A DNA stretch of 64,000 nt from Eopsaltria australis (lineage: Eukaryota; Chordata; Aves; Passeriformes; Petroicidae): the NCBI GenBank assembly GCA_034509425.1, contig JAVTVJ010000048.1, positions 992,001 through 1,056,000 of the forward strand, given 5' to 3'. Shown here piece by piece: positions 55,449 to 64,000 of the stretch (its first letter is position 1; each line of letters opens with the position of its first letter). The translations under genes were made by a program, and so were the position numbers. Below the pieces are notes generated by a model, which worked only from the letters and a program-made list of their open reading frames with translations, was not told where the DNA came from and made no database searches.

Positions 55449-57407
55449 AGCAGGAAAAAGGACATGATGCTTGTCCTTTATTCAAAACACCATTATTATA
55501 ATTCCAGAGGCATTGGGAGCAGTTTGGGAGCATCACCTGTAGCAGAGCAGCCAGTGCTTCGTTGCTCTGTAGGTTGGAAAACCAAATTATGGATCACGAA
55601 TCCAAGCAACAAATGGCTCATGGCTGGGAATTCAACAGGACTCCAGAAGGTGAAGGTCAGTTGTCCCAACAAGGTGACCTCAATCCTTGTCCCTTATTTG
55701 TCAGTTTATTTAAAATATTCCTCTCCCTTCCTCGAAGATGCACGCGTGGACTCTGCAGGAAAACCCTGTGCAGGTTATGAGCAACAAGCAATGTTTTTAA
55801 AGATCTGTGGCAATTCATATTCAGGATCTGGGTGCACAAAGATTAAGGAAAAAAAACCCCAACACCATATTTTCAGAATAAAATATTTTTCCTTCCCACT
55901 TATCAGGTGAACAAACTTGGGTCCTCTCAGAACATGATGGGATTTAAAGCTGATTTTGATCTTGTTGTATAGGACATTTAGACAAGAACTACTGATCAAA
56001 ATTATTTTTTAATTTCATTTAAATGTTGAAAAAGGATGATTTTTTTTCCCCCTCCAGAAATGTTCCAGTCTCCATGAAATTTTCAGTGGGAAACTCTTCA
56101 GCAGTGGAGAATGAAGTGACCAAAGAGAGAGAATGAGTCATGTCCCCTCTAATTTAGAAACTGGGGTCAACACAATCCCATGGGATGTGGAAGAATCAAC
56201 TTCAAGTCCCTCACCGGCACAGCTTGGACTTGTGTCCCAAAAAATTCCTTTCTGCACCCTTGGAGTAGTGAATTCCTGGCAGCTGTTGCACAAATATTCC
56301 CCAAATTCTCCTCAACCTGCTGCTGATGTGTTTTGGGGAAGGTTCAAACAGGTCCTTTCGTAAGCGGCTTCACTCCCACATTCTCCATCTGTGGGAAGCT
56401 CATTCCATGGCCTCATCCCTCTCTGGCAAGTCTGGGGAGGTTTCTGGCCAGCTCCGTGATGAAGTGGTGGATCCAAGGTGTTTGGATTTGCCCTTGGCCT
56501 CGGCTTCCCTGTGACGTCCTCTCCTCTTCCAAAATTAATGTGCAATTTGGGAGGGTTGAGAGTGCCTCCAGCTGCCAGTGGCTGTGGGGATGGGATAATT
56601 ACCCTAAAGAAACTCCTGACAAGCCAGAGCTGGAAACTGTGGCCTGGATGGAAAGGAAAATCATTGTAGCCATGTAAACATGTGCTGATGCCCTTCAGGA
56701 CTGTTTTTAATCTATTTTTAACCTTGTTTAGCTTTGAAGTTTGCTTTGGATTTTTGGGATAGAAGCTTGGGGTTCAGCAGAGGGAAATCTGTTCCTGTGT
56801 TGTGTTGAATGAAACATCAAATAAGTGGAATAAAGAGGGAATGAGAAGGCAGAAGAAACTGGACACCAATGGGTTGGATCATGGTAAAACAGCAATTTAT
56901 CTGTGACAATCAGATTAATTGGGAAAATTAATGGGACTTCTTGATTACAGCATTGCTTTGACTCCCCATTTATACACAAGGTCTGACGAGTCTGAGAACC
57001 AGATCCACTTTGAGTCTGTTTCTGGACAACGGAATTGGAATCCTGGATGCCAGATATGCAATTAGCAATCATCTCTTCCCTCTTGTTTTGAATTAAAAGG
57101 CCAATAACACCCAAGATAAATTGAGGGGTGCAAAACATGATGATATAGAGTACCTATAAACCAGATTAAATGCATCAGCTTGGAAAAGCAGGGAATTTTC
57201 CCGTTGGTTTCTCCACTGAGGCAAAGGCTGCAGTTTGATTTTAACTTTGATTAGAAACCAGAATGTTCAAATTTGGTGGCAAAAGGACAAGAAAGAGTCT
57301 TTGCATTCCCTGATGGAGCAAAAAAAACCAACCTCAAAATAGAAATCAATCTCATCCTCAAAATCAACCAACCTGATCTTGCACACCTTGGAAAACAAGT
57401 GGGATTT
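55449..57407. other. Unique sequence, no gene recognised
   Basis: Overlapping frames of up to 155 codons (55443-55910, starting inside the CR1 remnant) show no family resemblance. A minus-strand frame of 136 codons at 56728-57138 is likewise unassigned. Confidence 0.4.
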
Positions 57408-57464
57408 GTCTGACCTGATGATCTTGGTGAGTCCCTTCCAACCCAAGATATTCTGTAATTCCAG
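57408..57464 (+). mobile_element. CR1 LINE 3'-terminal scrap
   Basis: 'ctgacctgatgatcttggtg', 'agtcccttccaacccaagat', 'attctgtaattcc' match the last ~55 bp of a sense CR1. Confidence 0.85.
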
Positions 57465-59786
57465 GACCTGAGATCTTCATTTCAGGCTCTCTTTGAAGTC
57501 ACTGTCACCAAAGGCCTCTAGCATAGAATTAATCTCATCTTTTAGCAGAATCCTGCAATAGATCCAAGGATTCATCCTCAAATTATCCTGGTGGGGATAA
57601 AGGGACTACAAAGGGAGCTGAAAGCACAAATGACCAGATTTTAATGTGACATGAGAAAAATTTCTTCATGTGCTAAAAATGTACCCATTTCTCCTTTCAT
57701 TTCATCTTTCCCATCCTCCATGAAAAGGTTTCCAGAGCTCCAGAATTAAAGGGAAGGGCTGATGTTACCAACCTTGTCCTTTGCATTGGACCAAATTCCA
57801 CGCCAGTCACAGCAGAGCTTTACCTAATCTGGATTCCTCTCACATCAGCCACATCTGGTGTTTTCCATCCTGCTTCCCTCTGGGTGGGGTTTATTCCCAC
57901 AGGAGGATAACCAAGACTTTCCAGCCTCGTTTTCCAGCTGCATTTTGGCCTTTCAGTTTTAGAAGGGCTCAAAATTCTTTCCGAGGTCTTTATCGGAGCT
58001 TCCTCTTGTTTACTGCCACCATCCAAGGTGACAGGTCTTGCAAATCACCCCAACATAGATTTGGCTTCCCAAAATTCCTGCTGCCTTTCCCATAATCTCT
58101 CCCTCTTAATTCCCAGTGATCATTTGGGCTGAATTTACAAACTTGACTTCATATGGCTGATGTCAAGTGCAAGAATCATTCTCCACACACACATGGAAAA
58201 CCATGAATCCTCTGCAGAGTGAATGTGCAGATCCACTGATTGCCCTGCCTTAGTTTTTAATTTTCCTTATTTATTATAAGTCCTTAACAAACTGTTGATG
58301 AGACTGCTCAATGAAACAAAGAGATTAAATATGGTCAAAAAATGTAAGTATTTTCAAAATCCAACCCACACGTGCAGGCAGAAATTAGGTTGCAGTGCTT
58401 TAGTGGGGGATGTGTCTCTCTGGTGTAAAAATGTGCTTTTTGTAAGCATTTTTCCTCATTTTGCTCATTTACTCAGACACCCAGGACTGGGGGAGGGAGC
58501 ACAGCATTTGCAACTTTACAATTCTGCCCAAAAATCAAACGTCAGGGTTTATCTGTCAACCTTCATTTCACACGTGCTCGGCGTTGCAAGGAAAGATTTC
58601 TGCTCAGGATTTGTGGCTTGGCTGCTTTTCAGCCCATCAGGAGTGATGAGGAATCCTCAGCACTGGCCTTAAACAGGGTTTAAGCTCACTCAAGAACCCA
58701 AATTGTGACACTGGCCCGAAGGTGACAGAGAAACCCTCCTGTGTGGTCACAATTGTGTGGCTGAGGGCACTTTCTGGAGGCTGAGGAAAGCCAAGCTGCC
58801 ATGTGGGCATTGTTTCTATTCCCAGCAGAGCTGATTTCTTAATCCCCTTCTTCAGTCATGCCATTCCAAGGCTCCTATGCCTTACCTGGGAAGGCAGCTA
58901 CACCTGAGCCAGGTCTAAGCCCGCTGCAAGCTCAGTCCAAGGCAGAAATCACATCTCCCTTCTAAGGTTTCACTCTTTGTATGGCTGGCATGGAGAACCT
59001 CTCAGGAAGGGAGCCAATTGTCGTATTACATGCGCTGTTTGTCCAAGAGGAATTTTCTCTGCTTTCTCCTCTTTCTCTAGGAAGTAGCCACAAACGTCCA
59101 GTGTAGGGTTACTGGGCCCATGGAAAAAAAAATTATCAGATTTTAGCAGCTATTCCTGGAATTACAGTATTGTTTTGTCTTTTTTTTTTTGAGCTGAAAT
59201 GACAGCAGTTCAGGTGTCAATTTTCACATCAGGGGCTGGTTGGTTTTTTTTCCCTAGGAGTTCAAATTTTACAAAGATGACAAAATTATGGGGAAAGATA
59301 CGGATAGTGGAGGATCAGTTTTTTTTTTTTTCTTGGTGATAGAGCAGAATATTTATTTGTAATCATCAAAGTTCAATAATGACTATGGTACTCTTGGGGA
59401 AAAGAAAAGATTCTCCCACAAGTCAGTGCTTGACATTGAGGACGTTGTCAGTGTCTGTGAAGTGTTTCATGGAGAGGCTCTCAGGAGAGTGAAGGCTCAG
59501 AGCAGATGGGCCCCAGGTTTTAATCCTCACCACTTCAGGAAAAGGAAAGTTTACAGAGCCCCCAAAGATACCTCTCATTGCTGTGCCCTTTCTTGTCACG
59601 TGAGGTGCTTCAAGAGTGGCTTTTTTTGGCTGATTCCAGGATTCTACACAAGCCCAGAAAATCAAATCAAAGCCTCCTCTGCTTTGCCCATCTTTGTAAA
59701 GAGCCTGAAATACGAGATACTGGTCTTAGCATGGCTCGCCCTTAAATTTCAGATCAAATGAAGACGACACAAGGAAAATGTTGACC
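57465..59786. other. Unique sequence, nothing identified
   Basis: About 2.3 kb with short T-runs near 59181 and 59319 and unassigned frames of up to 125 codons. Confidence 0.4.
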
Positions 59787-60205
59787 TGTTAGAGGCTGTC
59801 CAGAGGAGGCCACGGGGATGCTCTGAAGGCTGCAGCCCCTCTGCTCTGGAGCAAGGCTGGGAGAGCTGGGAATGTTCCCCTGGAGAGGAGAAGGATCCAG
59901 GAGAGCTCAAAGCCCCTTGCAGGGCCTAAAGGGGCTCCAGGAGAGCTGGAGAGGGACTGGGGACAAGGCATGGAGGGACAGGACAAGGGGGAATGATTTT
60001 AAGCTGAAGGAGGGTAGGTTTAGGTTAAATATTAGGTAGAAATTCTTCCCTGTGAGGGTGGTGAATCCCTGACACAGGTTGCCCAGAGAGGCTGTGACTG
60101 TCCCATCCCTGGGAGTGTCCAGGACCAGGCTGGATGGGGCTTGGAGCAATCTGGGATAGTGGAAAGTGTCCCAGCTCCTGGCAGGGGGTGGAGTTGTGTC
60201 CCACT
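59787..60205 (+). mobile_element. CR1 LINE fragment, about 420 bp
   Basis: Sense CR1: 'gaggctgtccagaggaggcc', 'ctgcagcccctctgctctgg', 'gggagagctgggaatgttcc', 'cctggagaggagaaggatcc', 'gggctccaggagagctggag', 'taggtttaggttaaatatta', 'ttgcccagagaggctgtgac', 'gcttggagcaatctgggata'. It is a different subfamily from the 55-kb copy, with the 'aggggctccaggagagc' block in place of the 'gtggctctgcacaac' block. The last ~50 bp of the element are missing. Confidence 0.96.
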
Positions 60206-61758
60206 GCTGTGGGAGCTCTGATTCTTCCATGGTTTTCAATATCAATACTGGGAAAGCAGCCTGGTGAAGAGGTGACTTTACACAAGCGAATTAAAACTCT
60301 TGCAAGGCAACTCAGGAATATTTAGGAGGTGAAATTTTTGCTTTTGGCTGGATTACTCTGCTTCCTACAGTCTCAATTTGCTTTGTCACGCGTGTGTCAC
60401 TTGTATTCATCCCTTCAACTCCTGTCCCAAAGCTGAGATGTCCTAACAAGGAGGGCGTTGGCTTTCACTTTCCACACAACAAAGAAAGTGGGAGAAACAC
60501 CTCCAACACGGTGAATTTACCTTTGCCAGGGCCTCTTCCTCCTCTCCAAAGGGATCAGAACAGGACCTGAAGATGGCAACGCTCCCACTGGATCACCCCC
60601 AGGTTAAACCGGGATCAAGCCGGCCCGTTTGGCACGGGGCAAGGCGCACTTTGGGAAATGTGGGTGAGCATGGACACAAACAATGCCCTTTGGTTTCGGG
60701 AGTAATCTCAGTGCTCTGCAGCTGGGACAGGCTCCAACTGTGTGAGCTGCCTCTGTTGATTGCCGGTTTCACTTTTTTCTCTCTTGAGCATTTTCCCCTT
60801 CTTTTCCTTCACTCTCCAAGCGAATCTCAGCAAATCTGACAACCCCGGCACACCCCAGCCTCACTAAATCCTGATCTGATTTAAATGCCTGCCACTGCTG
60901 TTGGTACCAGCACTGAAAAAAGAACTGGCTCCTGTTCAAGCCCTTCTCCTTTCCAAATGTTTAGGGATTTGGAGCCCATACATACAATTACTGCGTGATT
61001 CTCGGGAAGAGAAAATAGCCAGCAGCTGTTCAGTGTCTGATCAATTATGAGTTGAGGAAGAGGAGTGGAAGAGAGGGAGGTTATTGGTCAGAAATCTGCA
61101 CACAATTAGGAAACAATGCAGGGAATGGGTGCTTGGGAGATGGGGAAGGACAGGCACCCTGGGAGGGAGTCCTTAGGCTGACGGGTCTGCAGTGGTCTCC
61201 TCAACATGGAGAGAAAATTGTTACAGGTGGTTGGTGAATTTTTAAAGGATTTGGCAAGGTGGAGGAGGGAGAGGAGCCAGTCCTGGTCTGGGAACATGAA
61301 AAATGAAAAGGAATCTTGGTAAGAGGGTCTCTTGGAGCAGATCTGCCCCAGCCAAGCACTGCACGGTCTTTGGCGGCAGCTTGGACACCCAACTCCACAA
61401 ATAAATGTGGACATCTTGGTCTGCAAAACAATTCCTGCCTCAGAGGCTCGATCCAGCTGCCCCCAAACAGGTGATGAGCGTTGTGTGAGAAGGGAAATAC
61501 TCACAGGGCTTGCAAATATAACCAGTACCTTAAAACAATTATTCCTTGGAAGTTTTGAAAGGGACTTTGAAAGAGTTAAATCCAGAGACTGGAAGGTTTT
61601 CCAAAGGGCAGTAGACTCTCACCTTTGTACAAAGGAATTCTGCCCAAAATCTCCATTTCATTTGGGATGAAGAAAAGATTTTGTCTCACATTTTACCTGA
61701 GGTGACTTGAGGTGATAATGGGGTGGTAGATCCTTCACTTATGAGCATTACTCAGCAT
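60206..61758. other. Unique sequence, nothing identified
   Basis: About 1.5 kb with open frames of up to 132 codons on the minus strand (61106-61504) and 112 on the plus strand over the same bases; neither is recognised. Confidence 0.4.
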
Positions 61759-61936
61759 GACATCATGGAATGGTTTGGGTTGGGAGGGACCTTAAAGATC
61801 ATCCAGTGCCACCTCTGCCATGGGCAGGGACACCTTCCACTGTCCCAGGCTGCTCCAAGCCCTGTCCAACTTGGCCTTGGGCACTGCCAGGGATAGAGCA
61901 GCCACAGCTTCTCTGGACACCCTGTCCCAACGTGTG
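61759..61936 (-). mobile_element. CR1 LINE 3' fragment, well preserved
   Basis: Complement of CR1: 'atggtttgggttgggaggga', 'ccttaaagatcatccagtgc', 'ctgccatgggcagggacacc', 'ttccactgtcccaggctgct', 'ccaacttggccttgggcact', 'gcagccacagcttctctgga'. It has few visible differences from the usual form, so it is among the younger copies here. Confidence 0.97.
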
Positions 61937-62273
61937 CCCTTGAACTCACTAATCATGACCTGAGCAGCCTCCACTGATTCAGATCATCACTGAATGTTGG
62001 TTTGGTTGTTGTCCACATTTACCCGAGATCAGGAGGCACCTCTTTCATGGATAATCTGTGTCTGAGAGTCAACAGATGGTTGGACATTATCTTATATCCC
62101 AGAAATTTGGGATGAAACTGGAGGGAGCTGTTTGTTATTTACTAAATGAACCCAGAGATTGTGGGTTCATCTTGAGGGTGTCCAAAATCTTGATGTGTTC
62201 TAGAGTTTTTCCTGTACACTGCTAACAGAATGTCAGCAATGTCAGAGAAACCAGAGCTGTTTTCCCAGAATCC
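61937..62273. other. Unique sequence, nothing identified
   Basis: Short interval between two CR1 copies of the same orientation. Confidence 0.35.
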
Positions 62274-62494
62274 CAACCCCAGAATGGCTGGGATTGGAAG
62301 GGACTTCTGGATAACACCAACCCTCATCCTAAAGCTGGCTCAGCAGAGCAGGTTCCACAGGATCATATCCAGTTGTATTTTGACTCTCCAGAGGAGACTC
62401 CACAACCTCTCTGGTCCAGCCTGTCCCAGTGCTCTGGCACCCTCCAAGTAAAGAAGTTTTCTCTCATATCCAGACCAGACTTTCCCTGGAAGTC
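62274..62494 (-). mobile_element. CR1 LINE fragment, about 220 bp
   Basis: Complement of CR1: 'atggctgggattggaaggga', 'cacaggatcatatccagttg', 'tattttgactctccagagga', 'gactccacaacctctctggt', 'ccagcctgtcccagtgctct', 'gcaccctccaagtaaagaag', 'ctctcatatccagaccagac'. This is a recognisable but divergent CR1 subfamily, distinct from the neighbouring copy at 61759. Confidence 0.92.
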
Positions 62495-64000
62495 TGTGCA
62501 GTAATCAGCGATAAAATGAGCACAGGAGTTTGCATCCAGCTCCAGTGAATGAGAACAAATGGAAACCATTGGTACCTTAGGACAAAAGTGAAAACATTCC
62601 CAAAATTAGTCATTTTTTGGGAAAAGGCTCGGTGAAACCTGATGGTTGAAAATGTGTCAGCGTGTGGTTATGGGGACTGAGATCTTCAGAGCTGATGGAT
62701 TTAATTGCATCCAGCATCCAGAAACGTGATTCCACGGTCACATGAAGCTGCAGAATGATGGAATCTGTCCCTCCTTCCCACAGCAACAGAAGCATTTGGT
62801 GAGTTCTGCTCAGCAGTGTCATCACCATGGATACATTAAATGTTTGTGTTGTGACACGTGGAATTTTACCTGAAGTCTCCATGCCCTTGCAATTACATAA
62901 GATTATTTATCTTCATTAAGATTATTCATCTTCATTATATATAAAGTGCTTTTGATCAGGAACACCTGAAAACGTGACCAAAAACACTTGCAGTGTTTCA
63001 GAAAAAGAGATTTGCGTTGCCTTAAAATAGATTTATTATCTCACCTAACTACAGTAATATAAAATTTAGATGTTTAGTCAACAGAGCTCTCTGCATCACA
63101 CACATTCAGTGGAAAAAGCTAAAAAGTATTAATCTGAACCTAAAATATATGAGAAGAACCTTTCTCTGGACATTCCAGTCTTCCCATTGTCTGCACACTT
63201 GCAGATGGTTGGTTTTGAATAGACATCCAACTCTTCGATGGATGGAGTTAGGTGAGAATCCACCTTAATTCCAACCCAATCTCTTCCCAGGCTCTTTATG
63301 GTGGAATTCATCCCCAAGATGACAGAGGAAATCTGCTGGACCAGAAGTCTCCTTGGGCTACGTGAGAGCTCCAACGCATTTTCCCCCGGAGCCCAGGCTT
63401 GGTGCTGAGCTCAGTGCAATAAAACGGGTCAGGCACGGGTTTTTCTGATTAGAGCTGCAATTGAATTCAAGCTGATTTCCCAGAACGCTGATAGCCCTCC
63501 TGGCTCTGCCAAGTCAAATTCAAAGGTCGTGGCTCTTTGATGCCATTCAGATTAAACCCACACTGTTTTAACGATCAGGGTTCCCCAAACTCTCAGGGAG
63601 CTGCAGCCATTTACGGAATTATATCCTGGTTCCATCGTGACAATGCAAAGGGGAGTCAGATGAAAAATTTCCTGCTCAGATATCCCAGATTAGATTTTTC
63701 CATGGTGCTGCTGGAGTTTCCACTCTCCCCCTCTGACTGGACACCACCTCTTCCCTGTCTCAAACAGCACAGCTCCCAGAGTTCTCAGTTCCACCTGGGA
63801 AGGGACCTGAGCCTCCCTCCACTCCTGGGGAGTGATTTGGCTTCTCCCCTCTGTTCCTCTGAACATCCCACAGAACCATCAGAGACCTTCTGCTCTCCAA
63901 ACCTTTCCCTCTGGTCCTTCAGTTTCCTAACTCAACAAAAACCATGGGGCTCAGGGTAAAATTGGAATGTTCCCTTCTTCAAACCTCAGTTTAGGAATGT
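62495..64000. other. Unique sequence with one short direct repeat
   Basis: A 19-bp unit AAGATTATT(T/C)ATCTTCATT is repeated twice at 62899-62936. A final 140-codon plus-strand frame (63537-63959) is unassigned. Nothing else was recognised up to the end of the window. Confidence 0.4.

Noticed and set aside
55055..55501. 148-codon plus-strand frame as a host gene
   Set aside because: It has the same CR1 ORF2 tail motifs. It is a truncated transposon copy.

Overview
The window looks like a gene-poor stretch of a bird nuclear genome. About twenty fragments of the chicken-repeat-1 (CR1) LINE are scattered through it on both strands. Their diagnostic 3' part (a run like TTCCAACCYAAACCATTCTRTGATT, or its complement) and, in two longer copies, the C-terminal end of the CR1 reverse-transcriptase ORF can be read directly. 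CR1 also occurs in turtles and crocodiles, but these subfamilies, their density and the many micro- and minisatellites point to Aves, probably a songbird. That last step is inference. I found no prokaryotic, viral or organellar signature.

I recognise no protein-coding gene, tRNA, rRNA, CRISPR array or intact mobile element. The long open frames are CR1 ORF2 remnants (about 13.8 and 55.1 kb), stop-free microsatellites (8.2, 27.2 and 38.8 kb), or unassigned frames, the longest being 324 codons on the minus strand at 47380-48354. Several plus-strand segments have a strong acceptor and a strong donor at exon-like spacing (4278-4408, 12246-12300, 25135-25258, 31911-31938, weaker 17746-17828). They could be exons of an unannotated non-coding or 5'-untranslated transcript, but decoy pairs of this kind are expected in vertebrate DNA.

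Layout. 0-8 kb: unique sequence, two CR1 scraps and a cluster of GATA motifs at 1.2 kb. 8-15 kb: a polypyrimidine tract and four CR1 pieces, one about 520 bp long. 15.9-18.9 kb: an eight-copy 55-bp minisatellite, then a TTTTTA tract next to a GGGAAA tract. 20-27 kb: CR1 scraps, an AT-rich unique block, a 3 x 78 bp repeat, an 18-bp repeat and a GGATT pentamer array. 30-37 kb: CR1 pieces, a 4 x ~50 bp repeat, and a 403-bp tandem duplication at 35.3-36.1 kb. 38.7-39.2 kb: a long TTCTCC tract. 41-46 kb: unique sequence with regulatory character, a TTCCC array, a CpG-enriched promoter-like block with YY1, CRE and TATA motifs at 44.0-44.2 kb, and a 63-bp near-perfect palindrome at 44.39 kb. 47-64 kb: the 324-codon open frame, a 26-bp repeat, a short very CpG-dense block at 54.34 kb and six more CR1 pieces.

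The best working picture is an intergenic or intronic regulatory landscape, possibly near a developmental gene, with ordinary avian repeats laid over it. I see no new multi-gene system. The items most worth checking are the promoter-like block plus palindrome at 44.0-44.5 kb, the 324-codon frame in its CpG-enriched setting, the candidate small exons, and the AT-rich unique blocks with clustered homeodomain-type motifs.
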